Shown here: piece after piece, positions 47,223-54,711 of the stretch | Layout: each line of letters begins with the position of its first letter | Numbering within the stretch: position 1 is the first letter of the stretch | Assembly: GCF_013213835.1 (NCBI RefSeq) | Contig: NZ_JABSSU010000001.1 | Location: 62,001-126,000, forward strand | Source: Winogradskyella sp. | Lineage (GTDB): Bacteria > Bacteroidota > Bacteroidia > Flavobacteriales > Flavobacteriaceae | Reading direction: 5' to 3' | DNA: 64,000 nt | Made by a program: the position numbers and the translations under genes | Notes under the pieces: model-generated | The model's database searches: none | Told to the model about the DNA's origin: nothing | What the model saw: the letters and a program-made list of their open reading frames with translations, nothing else

Positions 47223-47489
47223 TTAATTCCGATATAAAAAGTAATTATTTACTAGGATTATATATTCTTGCTTAGCTTCATCCTCGCTGATATCTTGTAC
47301 TTGAAATAAAGCATTTGTCTTAAATGCATTAATAATTGGTTTACGACTATTTGGTCTACCATAATCGTTAGTCGCCTTTTTATAATAAGCATATAATCTA
47401 AGAAGGAAATCCGCAGGAAACGGCTCGGTATGTTCATTAATGCGTTTTACCGCATCTTCAAATGTTTTATGTAATTCTTCTGGTGTCAT
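47223..47489 (-). CDS. Acyl-CoA-binding protein family
   Basis: An 88-residue protein of the ACBP family, which is mostly eukaryotic but occurs in some bacteria. The core LLRLYAYYKKAT (about 26-37) matches the family's YxxYKxAT motif, and EDEAKQEYI matches the last helix. ACBPs bind long-chain acyl-CoA and buffer it for lipid synthesis. The start codon overlaps the psd stop (ATGA), so it is translationally coupled to phospholipid genes; this fits a role in supplying acyl chains. It is the last gene of the LUD-cdsA-psd unit. Confidence 0.8.
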   Translation of the reverse strand: MTPEELHKTFEDAVKRINEHTEPFPADFLLRLYAYYKKATNDYGRPNSRKPIINAFKTNALFQVQDISEDEAKQEYIILVNNYFLYRN

Positions 47490-48139
47490 TTCATTTCTGC
47501 AATGATACTCTCGCCTCCTCTTACTTTTTGATTAAGCTCAACTTTAATATCAGCATCTAAAGGTAGAAATAAATCTACTCTTGAACCAAATTTAATGAAT
47601 CCAGAGTCAGCACCTTGCACTGCTGTGTCATTCGGTTTTGCATAGTTGACAATACGTTTAGCCAATGCACCTGCTATCTGTCTGTATAGTACTTTACCAA
47701 AACCTTCGTTTTCAACAACAACTGTAGTACGCTCGTTTTCTTCACTAGCTTTTGGATGCCAAGCTACTAAATACTTTCCAGGATGATATTTACTAAAGCT
47801 TACGTTACCACTTATTGGGTATCGTGTAACATGAACATTTAAAGGTGACATAAATACAGAAACTTGAATACGTTTGTCCTTAAAAACTTCGTTTTCCATT
47901 ACTTCCTCAATAACAACAACTTTACCGTCAACCGGTGAAAGTGCATGTTTTTCGTTTGGGTGTGTATGTCTTTTAGGATTTCTAAAGAATTGAAGAATTA
48001 GAATAAAGAAAACCAAAACGGTAATCATCAATCCTTTTCGTATCCATTCATTTAGGATGAACTCGTCAATTAGAAAAAAAGATCCAACTACAATGACGAG
48101 TGTTATAAATATAATTTTATGTCCTTCTTTATGAAACAT
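47486..48139 (-). CDS. psd: Phosphatidylserine decarboxylase
   Basis: Psd converts phosphatidylserine to phosphatidylethanolamine using a pyruvoyl group made by self-cleavage. The 217-residue protein is the short type. It has N-terminal hydrophobic stretches (about 8-46), the LSPVDGKVVVIEE segment, FMSPLNVHVTRYPISG and the cleavage motif FIKFGSRVDLFLP, in which the Gly-Ser bond is cut. It overlaps cdsA by 11 nt upstream and the ACBP gene by 4 nt downstream. No pss gene is nearby. Confidence 0.93.
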   Translation of the reverse strand: MFHKEGHKIIFITLVIVVGSFFLIDEFILNEWIRKGLMITVLVFFILILQFFRNPKRHTHPNEKHALSPVDGKVVVIEEVMENEVFKDKRIQVSVFMSPLNVHVTRYPISGNVSFSKYHPGKYLVAWHPKASEENERTTVVVENEGFGKVLYRQIAGALAKRIVNYAKPNDTAVQGADSGFIKFGSRVDLFLPLDADIKVELNQKVRGGESIIAEMK

Positions 48140-48953
48140 AACTTGATATAATTCTTAAAAATAAATATATAAATGGTGATGCAAAGATAATACTATCTAA
48201 TCGATCTAAAATACCTCCATGACCAGGCATTAATACTCCACTATCTTTAACTTCTGCTTGTCTTTTAAATTTTGATTCTATTAAGTCACCAAATGTACCT
48301 AGAACGCTAACCGTAATAGCGAGTATTAACCAACTTGTAAAGCTCAATGTTGCTGTGTAAATGAATATGAAATAACTTGAAACACAGGCAATAAATAAAC
48401 CACCAAGAAATCCCTCAACGGTCTTTTTTGGTGAAATACTTGGAAAAAGTTTTTGCTTACCTAAATTTTTTCCAACCATATATGCACCACTATCGTTAAT
48501 CCATATCAAAATGAAAGATCCTAATAATAAAAGTGGTGAAAACGTATTGTGATAATGCGCAATAAGTAATAAAAATATGAAGCTGCTTGATAAATAAAAA
48601 GTAGTTAGGACGTATCTTTTTGATTCGAACAATGGTATTTTTCTTGAGGTGAATAAATCTTTTAGAAGTAAAAGATTTACAAAAATCGAAATCACTAAAA
48701 GGATTTGAACCGCTTCATCTGAACCTTTGAAATCTGCATTGTAAATTGAAAAGAAACAAAAACCAAAATAAAGAACAATAAATATGATGTATTGTATGTA
48801 AGACTTTAACTTAATTAGTTTGCTAAACTCAATTAAACTTAAAAACCCAAAAACGGCGAAAAGCAGCACTAATGCCGTTTCATTCAAGAGCGACATAATA
48901 AGTAAGGCTGCATATACAATACCAGATAATGTTCTAATGAATAATTCTTTCAT
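48129..48953 (-). CDS. cdsA: Phosphatidate cytidylyltransferase
   Basis: CdsA makes CDP-diacylglycerol from CTP and phosphatidic acid in the inner membrane, the branch point of phospholipid synthesis. The 274-residue protein has about eight TM segments and the CDP-diglyceride synthase signature SKFKRQAEVKDSGVLMPGHG followed by GILDRLDS (about 232-258). Its ATG shares a base with the LUD gene stop (TAATG) and its end overlaps psd by 11 nt, so the three are coupled. Confidence 0.95.
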   Translation of the reverse strand: MKELFIRTLSGIVYAALLIMSLLNETALVLLFAVFGFLSLIEFSKLIKLKSYIQYIIFIVLYFGFCFFSIYNADFKGSDEAVQILLVISIFVNLLLLKDLFTSRKIPLFESKRYVLTTFYLSSSFIFLLLIAHYHNTFSPLLLLGSFILIWINDSGAYMVGKNLGKQKLFPSISPKKTVEGFLGGLFIACVSSYFIFIYTATLSFTSWLILAITVSVLGTFGDLIESKFKRQAEVKDSGVLMPGHGGILDRLDSIIFASPFIYLFLRIISSYVS

Positions 48954-49558
48954 TATAAATCTTCAAGTAAAAGTAGATAGAGATCTTTTGCACTACTTCC
49001 GTAAGTTAAAAAGTCTTTATCATCAGCAGTTTTGAAGTGCTTTATCGTGGTAATATTAGTCGGAATTTTATTCTTGTTTTTTTCCTTAATTCCTTTTAAG
49101 CCTTCACCAATATTTTCAACAAATTGACTAGTAGTGGCATAGATAATAAAATGATGAGGTAGTTCTTTAAGTTTCTTCTCTGCTATTTGATTTGAAGAGA
49201 TGAGTAATGAGCCATCATCCGAAATTAAATATTCACAAGTAGATAGAAAATAAGAACTCTCAGAAATTTTATTGGTAGAATTAAGGCTTAAGTCTTTAAA
49301 TAATTCTTTTAGGCGGTCATCTATTAAGAAAGCTTTTTTATCCTGCCAATCATTTTCCGTTAATATGGCATTGAAACTTTCTTTTATTTCGTCTAAGTTT
49401 TCGCAATACAAAAACTTACCTCCATTGGCTTTAAAATTTATGGTAAACCTCTCATCAGCAGGAAGTTTTATTTCTGGCATGTATTTGCCACGCTCTTGAT
49501 TTGGTACTTGATCTGAAGTCTCAGATTTTTTACCGAAGAGTCTACGAAATATGCTCAT
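48953..49558 (-). CDS. LUD-domain (LutC/YkgG-like) protein
   Basis: A 201-residue cytoplasmic protein with a single LUD domain, seen in the lactate-utilisation protein LutC/YkgG but also in stand-alone proteins. Features are FLIDDRLKEL, the YLISDDGSLLISS strand (about 112-124) and PHHFIIYATTSQFVENIGEG (about 134-153), close to the family's core. The N-terminus is a short basic MSIFRRLFGKK. No lutA or lutB lies nearby. It is the first gene of the tight LUD-cdsA-psd-ACBP unit, suggesting a role tied to lipids or the membrane that is not obvious from the family. Confidence 0.82.
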   Translation of the reverse strand: MSIFRRLFGKKSETSDQVPNQERGKYMPEIKLPADERFTINFKANGGKFLYCENLDEIKESFNAILTENDWQDKKAFLIDDRLKELFKDLSLNSTNKISESSYFLSTCEYLISDDGSLLISSNQIAEKKLKELPHHFIIYATTSQFVENIGEGLKGIKEKNKNKIPTNITTIKHFKTADDKDFLTYGSSAKDLYLLLLEDL

Positions 49559-49597
49559 TTAAATACTGCTATTATTATCAATATGAGGGATTCCTAC

Positions 49598-49605
49598 CAA
49601 AGATA
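49598..49605 (-). promoter_or_regulatory. -7 box of LUD-cdsA-psd-ACBP
   Basis: On the minus strand this is TATCTTTG followed by G, an exact TAnnTTTG box, 40 nt before the LUD start. It directly abuts the ftsH terminator hairpin at 49606-49643. Confidence 0.6.
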
Positions 49606-49643
49606 AAAAATCTTAAATTAATTACTATTAATTTAAGATTTTT
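49606..49643 (-). terminator. Terminator after ftsH
   Basis: Seventeen bases (49606-49622) pair perfectly with 49627-49643 around a 4-nt loop. On the minus strand the stem runs into TTTTT, so it terminates ftsH, which stops at 49661. The hairpin is symmetric and could stop transcription in both directions. Confidence 0.85.
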
Positions 49644-49660
49644 ATAAAAACACTATTGGT

Positions 49661-51601
49661 TTATTCTTCTTCTTCGGCTAATGTTTTGTCCTTATCAAAC
49701 TCTCTTTTACCAAAGATTTTTTCTAGGTTATCCTTAAAGATTACTTCTTTTTCAAGCAAGACTTCAGCAAGTTCTGTAAGTTTATCTTTGTTTTCTTCAA
49801 GCAGTTTTACTGCTCTATCATACTGCTTTTCAATAATATCTGATATCTCCTTGTCAATTAAAACAGCAGTTTCTTCACTATATGGTTTTGTAAATCCGTA
49901 TTCAGATTGACCTGTTGAATCATAATAGGTTAAATTACCTACTTTGTCACTTAAGCCATAAACCGTCACCATAGCTCTAGCTTGTTTAGTTACTTTTTCT
50001 AAGTCACTAAGGGCACCAGTTGAAATCTTATTGAAGATAACTTGTTCAGCAGCTCTACCACCAAGTGCAGCACACATTTCATCAAGCATTTGTTCTGGTC
50101 TCACTATTAGTCGTTCTTCTGGTAAGTACCAAGCAGCACCGAGAGAGCGTCCTCTAGGTACAATGGTTACTTTTACCAAAGGCGCTGCATGTTCAAGCAT
50201 CCAGCTCACAGTAGCGTGACCTGCCTCGTGGAAAGCGACAGCTCTTTTTTCTTCAGGAGTTATGATTTTATTTTTCTTTTCTAGACCACCAATAATTCTG
50301 TCTACAGCATCTAAAAAGTCTTGTTTGTTAACCGCTTTCTTTCCTTTTCTTGCAGCTATAAGTGCTGCTTCGTTACAAACATTAGCTATATCCGCACCAG
50401 AAAACCCTGGTGTTTGCTTAGCAAGGAAATCGACATCTAAAGTTTCTTCCTTTTTTAGTGGACGCAGATGCACTTCGAAGATCTCCTTACGCTCTCTTAC
50501 GTCTGGTAAATCCACATAAATTTGTCTGTCAAAACGCCCAGCACGCATTAAAGCACTATCTAAAACGTCAGCTCTGTTTGTAGCTGCTAAAACAATAACA
50601 TTAGTGTTTGTCCCAAAACCATCCATTTCGGTAAGTAATTGGTTTAAGGTGTTTTCGCGTTCATCATTAGAACCAGAGAAGTTGTTTTTACCTCTTGCTC
50701 TACCTATAGCATCAATTTCGTCAATAAAGATAATTGACGGTGATTTTTCTTTAGCTTGCTTAAATAGATCTCTTACACGAGACGCACCAACACCTACAAA
50801 CATCTCAACAAAATCTGAACCAGAGAGCGAGAAGAAAGGTACTTTAGCTTCACCTGCTACTGCTTTTGCTAATAAGGTTTTACCTGTTCCTGGAGGTCCT
50901 ACAAGTAATGCTCCTTTAGGAATTTTACCACCAAGTGATGTGTATTTTTCAGGAAACTTTAAAAAGTCTACAATTTCTTGCACCTCTTCTTTTGCACCTT
51001 CTAAGCCAGCAACATCTTTAAATGACGTTTTAGTATCTGTTTTTTCATCAAACAGTTTAGCCTTAGATTTACCTATATTGAAGATCTGACCACCAGCACC
51101 GCCGCCACCACCAGCAGACATTCGGCGCATTATAAAAATCCAAACCGCAATAATTAATACAAATGGCAATAGTGTAAGAAGAATATCACCGAATAAATTT
51201 TGTTCAATATCGGCATCTCTAGTTGTTGCTAAGTCATTTTCTGCAATTATGGTGTCAATCTGGTTTTCAAAATTTTGAAGATCACCAAATTTTAGTGTGT
51301 AGTTTGGTTCATTAAATGAAGGCAGTAATCCTTTTGATTTAGAGTTTTTATGTACTTCTTTTTCAAGTGCTTCTTTAGTAAGATAAACTTTAGCAGTTTT
51401 TGTATTACTAACAATCATTACTTCTTTTACATCTCCACTTTCTAAATAAGATATAAATTCAGAAGTTTTAATCTCTTTAGTGTTTTGGAATGCACCTCCA
51501 CCAAATAATTGGATTGATAGGAATACGGCAATGATAACGCCATATATCCAATAAGGGTTTACTTTTGGTTTTTTATTAAGATTTTTATTGTCTTTTGCCA
51601 T
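49661..51601 (-). CDS. ftsH: ATP-dependent zinc metalloprotease FtsH
   Basis: FtsH degrades misfolded membrane proteins and short-lived regulators at the inner membrane. The 646-residue protein has TM1 (about 17-38), a periplasmic part, TM2 (about 140-160), the glycine-rich linker, the AAA domain with Walker A GPPGTGKT (235-242), Walker B IIFIDEIDAIG, SRH ATNRADVLDSALMRAGRFDR, and the zinc protease motif HEAGH (about 455-459). It starts 18 nt after rsfS and is co-transcribed with it. Confidence 0.99.
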   Translation of the reverse strand: MAKDNKNLNKKPKVNPYWIYGVIIAVFLSIQLFGGGAFQNTKEIKTSEFISYLESGDVKEVMIVSNTKTAKVYLTKEALEKEVHKNSKSKGLLPSFNEPNYTLKFGDLQNFENQIDTIIAENDLATTRDADIEQNLFGDILLTLLPFVLIIAVWIFIMRRMSAGGGGGAGGQIFNIGKSKAKLFDEKTDTKTSFKDVAGLEGAKEEVQEIVDFLKFPEKYTSLGGKIPKGALLVGPPGTGKTLLAKAVAGEAKVPFFSLSGSDFVEMFVGVGASRVRDLFKQAKEKSPSIIFIDEIDAIGRARGKNNFSGSNDERENTLNQLLTEMDGFGTNTNVIVLAATNRADVLDSALMRAGRFDRQIYVDLPDVRERKEIFEVHLRPLKKEETLDVDFLAKQTPGFSGADIANVCNEAALIAARKGKKAVNKQDFLDAVDRIIGGLEKKNKIITPEEKRAVAFHEAGHATVSWMLEHAAPLVKVTIVPRGRSLGAAWYLPEERLIVRPEQMLDEMCAALGGRAAEQVIFNKISTGALSDLEKVTKQARAMVTVYGLSDKVGNLTYYDSTGQSEYGFTKPYSEETAVLIDKEISDIIEKQYDRAVKLLEENKDKLTELAEVLLEKEVIFKDNLEKIFGKREFDKDKTLAEEEE

Positions 51602-51619
51602 TATAAGCTTTTTATCTTT

Positions 51620-51991
51620 TTAGTAACTAGATTCAATTTGGGTTGTTTTAGCGTCTCCCCAAAGACTTTCAATATCGTAATACTCTCTTATGTGTTTTTG
51701 AAAAACATGCACAACAACATTGACATAATCCAAAAGCACCCATTCCGCATTATCCGTTCCTTCTATATGCCAAGGCTTATCTTTAGAATTTTTACTTACT
51801 TGTTTTTGAATGGAATTAACGATAGCATTAACCTGTGTATTTGAAGTACCTTCACAAACGATAAAATAATCACATACAGTATTTTCTATTTCTCTTAAAT
51901 CTAGAATTGTTATTTCTTTTCCTTTTACCTCTTCTATACCAGCTATAATTAACGTAATGAGTTGGTCTACATTGGTTTTTTCTTTCGTCAT
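51620..51991 (-). CDS. rsfS: Ribosomal silencing factor RsfS
   Basis: RsfS binds L14 and blocks joining of ribosomal subunits under nutrient limitation. The 123-residue protein has the family core ENTVCDYFIVCEGTSNTQVN and the C-terminal WVLLDYVNVVVHVFQKHIRE then YDIESLWGDAK. It precedes ftsH by 18 nt and is divergent from birA, an arrangement typical of flavobacteria. Confidence 0.96.
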   Translation of the reverse strand: MTKEKTNVDQLITLIIAGIEEVKGKEITILDLREIENTVCDYFIVCEGTSNTQVNAIVNSIQKQVSKNSKDKPWHIEGTDNAEWVLLDYVNVVVHVFQKHIREYYDIESLWGDAKTTQIESSY

Positions 51992-52013
51992 TAAATTGAA
52001 TTAAATTTGTGCA

Positions 52014-52021
52014 AAGTTATT
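52014..52021 (-). promoter_or_regulatory. -7 box of rsfS-ftsH
   Basis: The minus strand reads TAACTTTG followed by C, an exact TAnnTTTG box 22 nt before the rsfS start. The divergent birA gene lies 63 nt beyond it; no clear -7 box for birA was found in the shared region. Confidence 0.6.
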
Positions 52022-52083
52022 ATTTTTTTAGTTCTTGTAAGTCTTATTTTTCATAAGAAAACCATAAAAACTACCACATTCTC

Positions 52084-52815
52084 ATGTATATAATCAAACT
52101 TGGTGCCATTGAGTCAACAAATTCTTTTCTTAAAGACATGACTGCAACAAAAATACCTAAGGATTATACTGTTGTAGTTGCGGAACATCAAACTCAAGGT
52201 AGAGGTCAAATGGGGACTGTTTGGAATGCCGAAGATGGTAAAAACCTTACAATGAGCGTCTTCAAGATCGTTTCTAAATTTAAAGTTGATTCCCAATATT
52301 ACATTAGCATGGTAGTTGCTTTGGCTGTTCATGATGCTTTATTGAGCTTTAACATACCGAGATTATCTATCAAATGGCCAAACGACATTTTGTCAGAAAA
52401 CAAGAAAATATGTGGTATTCTTATTGAAAATGTCATTAAAAACAATAGCATTCAAGGAACTGTAATTGGGATAGGTCTTAATGTAAATCAAAAGAATTTC
52501 GAAGGATTACCAAAGGCATCTTCATTAAGCTTAATTACCGGTGTTATTTATAATAAAGATGAAATTCTTTCTGAAATTCTATCGAAACTAAAGTGGTACT
52601 TTAATTCATTAAAGAATGGTGAATATGATATTATTCAAATAAAGTATGAATCGCTACTCTTTAGAAAAGAAAAACCTTCAACCTTTAAACTTTCTAACGA
52701 TAGCATAATTACTGGTATCATTAAAGGAGTGTCTAAAGATGGAAAGTTAAACGTTTGGTTAGAGGATGATATTATACAGTCTTTCGACCTAAAAGAAATT
52801 GAGTTGTTATACTAA
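52084..52815 (+). CDS. birA: Biotin-[acetyl-CoA-carboxylase] ligase
   Basis: BirA activates biotin with ATP and attaches it to the carboxyl carrier protein for fatty acid synthesis. The 243-residue protein has the biotin loop with GRGQMGTVWNAEDGKNLTMS (about 40-59), KWPNDILSENKKICGILIE and IGIGLNVNQ, then a small C-terminal SH3-like domain. There is no N-terminal HTH domain, so it is a ligase only and not a repressor. Its stop overlaps that of the convergent SRPBCC gene. Confidence 0.95.
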   Translation: MYIIKLGAIESTNSFLKDMTATKIPKDYTVVVAEHQTQGRGQMGTVWNAEDGKNLTMSVFKIVSKFKVDSQYYISMVVALAVHDALLSFNIPRLSIKWPNDILSENKKICGILIENVIKNNSIQGTVIGIGLNVNQKNFEGLPKASSLSLITGVIYNKDEILSEILSKLKWYFNSLKNGEYDIIQIKYESLLFRKEKPSTFKLSNDSIITGIIKGVSKDGKLNVWLEDDIIQSFDLKEIELLY

Positions 52816-53207
52816 ACTGCCGTTTTCATATTTTCAACCAGTGTCTCAATGAATTTGGTAATTGGACCTTTAACCATCATTGCCATCATTGCGTTAAATT
52901 GAGCAGTAAACGATAGTTGAACTTCAGTCTTGTTTGTGTCTATTTCTTGAATATTACCTATTAAGGAGAAATCTAATTTTCCGCCAGCTGCACCCAAAAC
53001 AACTTTACTATTAGGAATAGCTTCTTTTTTCTTTAAGATGATTTCTGGCATTCCTTTTAAGGCAAAAAGAAATTTGTCATTATCGAGAACTTCAAATTTG
53101 CTAATGTTTTCTGGCATTAGATTTTCAAAATTCTTAACATCAGACAAAAAGTTAAAAGTTTCTTCTGCCGACTTATCCAAGGTAACCTTAGGTGATTCTA
53201 AATTCAT
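52812..53207 (-). CDS. SRPBCC-family (START-like) protein
   Basis: A 131-residue protein with the SRPBCC / START-like fold, which makes a hydrophobic ligand pocket. Visible landmarks are the N-terminal TFNFLSDVKNFENLMP, the central beta strands with FSLIGNIQEID and VQLSFTAQF and the long C-terminal helix ITKFIETLVENMKTAV. Ligand and role are unknown. It is 29 nt after pyrE and probably read with it; its stop overlaps that of birA by 3 nt. Confidence 0.75.
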   Translation of the reverse strand: MNLESPKVTLDKSAEETFNFLSDVKNFENLMPENISKFEVLDNDKFLFALKGMPEIILKKKEAIPNSKVVLGAAGGKLDFSLIGNIQEIDTNKTEVQLSFTAQFNAMMAMMVKGPITKFIETLVENMKTAV

Positions 53208-53236
53208 AATTTTATTTTTTATTCAAAAAAGCAATA

Positions 53237-53881
53237 TCAAATAACATTCCATTCGCTTGGGTTGGCATTCCATTGTGCTAAAATGTCTTGTTGTTTCTCT
53301 GTTATATATTTTGTTTCTAAAGCTTGTTCGAGCAGACTTTCATAATTGCCCAAGGTGTGTAAGTCTATGTTGGCTGCTTCAAAATTTTCTTTAGCTACGT
53401 CAAATCCATAAGAAAAAATAGCAACCATACCTTTAATGGTAACTTCGGCTTCCTTAAGAGCCTTTACTGCATTAAGACTACTTTTTCCTGTACTAATAAG
53501 ATCTTCTACAACAACTACAGTTTGTCCTTTACTAATGTGACCTTCAATTTGGTTTTGTCTACCATGTTTTTTTGCTTCTGGTCTAACATAAACAAAGGGA
53601 AGATTTAAATATTCAGCTACTAATGCACCTATTCCAATTGCTCCTGTTGCAACACCAGCTATAACATCTGGTTTTCCATAGGTATTTTCGATGTGCTTGG
53701 CCATGGTCTCTCTAATATAATTTCTTATAAGCGGATAGGAAAGTACAATTCTATTATCACAATAAATTGGTGATTTCCAGCCAGATGCCCATGTAAATGG
53801 TTCATTAGGTTGCAGTTTTATCGCGTTAATTTGAAGCAATAGTTCTGCTGTCTTTTTTGCAGTATCTTTATTAAAAATCAT
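53237..53881 (-). CDS. pyrE: Orotate phosphoribosyltransferase
   Basis: PyrE makes OMP from orotate and PRPP in pyrimidine synthesis. The 214-residue protein has the PRPP-binding loop VVVVEDLISTGKSSLNAVKA (about 118-137), PDVIAGVATGAIGIGALVAE and the hood loop YVRPEAKKHGRQNQIEG. It is divergent from a NUDIX gene. carA, which supplies its pathway, is in the same window but not adjacent. Confidence 0.97.
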   Translation of the reverse strand: MIFNKDTAKKTAELLLQINAIKLQPNEPFTWASGWKSPIYCDNRIVLSYPLIRNYIRETMAKHIENTYGKPDVIAGVATGAIGIGALVAEYLNLPFVYVRPEAKKHGRQNQIEGHISKGQTVVVVEDLISTGKSSLNAVKALKEAEVTIKGMVAIFSYGFDVAKENFEAANIDLHTLGNYESLLEQALETKYITEKQQDILAQWNANPSEWNVI

Positions 53882-54004
53882 GGGATAAAATTAATGAATT
53901 TTAAAGGCTAAAAAGTTTAATTTCAATTTAAGTTTTTAACAACTGACTATCTTCTAAAAAATGATATTTTTACAACATTAATGCTTGATTAGATTATAAT
54001 TTCG

Positions 54005-54586
54005 ATGTATACCATTTTCGTAGGTCAAAAACCCATAATACTTACTACAAAAATTGAGAAAGAGATAAATTATAAGACCTTTCTTCTTAAATCTGTCAAT
54101 ATTGGAAAAGTGATAAAACTGCTAGTTAGCACAGACTTAAAAGGTGTTTGTTTAGTAGATAAACATAAAGATAAACTTCTAAAATTATTTTTGAATCTGT
54201 TGCCCAATGTAGTAGCAGGTGGAGGTAAAGTTTATAATGATAAAAAAGAAGTTTTATTTATTTACAGAAATAATAAATGGGATTTACCAAAAGGTAAAAT
54301 TGAAAATAATGAAACAATAGAAAACACCTCAATTAGAGAAGTGGAAGAGGAAACAGGAGTAAACGGTCTGAGAATTACAAAGCCATTGCCAACTACTTAC
54401 CATATTTTTAAACGTAATGGAAAGCATAAGATTAAAATAACTTATTGGTTTGAAATGGAAACTAAGTATAATGGAAAGCTTTATCCTCAAATTAAAGAAG
54501 GCATAACAAAAGTAGAATGGCTTAATGAAAAAGCTTCTCTTGAAGCGCTAGAAAATAGTTATGCGAATATCAAACTTCTTATGTAG
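54005..54586 (+). CDS. NUDIX hydrolase
   Basis: A 193-residue protein with a NUDIX domain in the C-terminal two thirds. The Nudix box is complete: G-KIENN-E-TIENTSI-REVEEETG (about 97-119), giving the metal-binding REVEEE helix. The enzyme hydrolyses a nucleoside diphosphate linked to another group; the exact substrate cannot be read from the sequence. The N-terminal 70 residues (LVSTDLKGVCLVDK, then LFLNLLPNVVAGGGKVYND) form an extra domain. It is divergent from pyrE. Confidence 0.88.
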   Translation: MYTIFVGQKPIILTTKIEKEINYKTFLLKSVNIGKVIKLLVSTDLKGVCLVDKHKDKLLKLFLNLLPNVVAGGGKVYNDKKEVLFIYRNNKWDLPKGKIENNETIENTSIREVEEETGVNGLRITKPLPTTYHIFKRNGKHKIKITYWFEMETKYNGKLYPQIKEGITKVEWLNEKASLEALENSYANIKLLM

Positions 54587-54678
54587 GTATTCTTACCTAA
54601 AATTAAACAAACCATCTATTTTTTTGTTAATGTTTCTTAAATTTTAAAGGAAAGAGCTTTCTCAATACTCATATTGTT

Positions 54679-54686
54679 TAACTTTG
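54679..54686 (+). promoter_or_regulatory. -7 box of the T9SS repeat protein
   Basis: TAACTTTG is an exact TAnnTTTG box. It ends 1 nt before an in-frame ATG at 54688, which would therefore lie at or before the transcription start. It thus favours the next ATG, at 54712, as the true start. Confidence 0.6.
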
Positions 54687-54711
54687 AATGAATAAATTTA
54701 AACAAAAAGCA

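Noticed and set aside
50604..51089. 161-codon open frame on the plus strand inside ftsH
   Set aside because: Long shadow frames are expected opposite a conserved gene with biased codons; the translation is Ser/Pro-rich and meaningless, and ftsH is certain.
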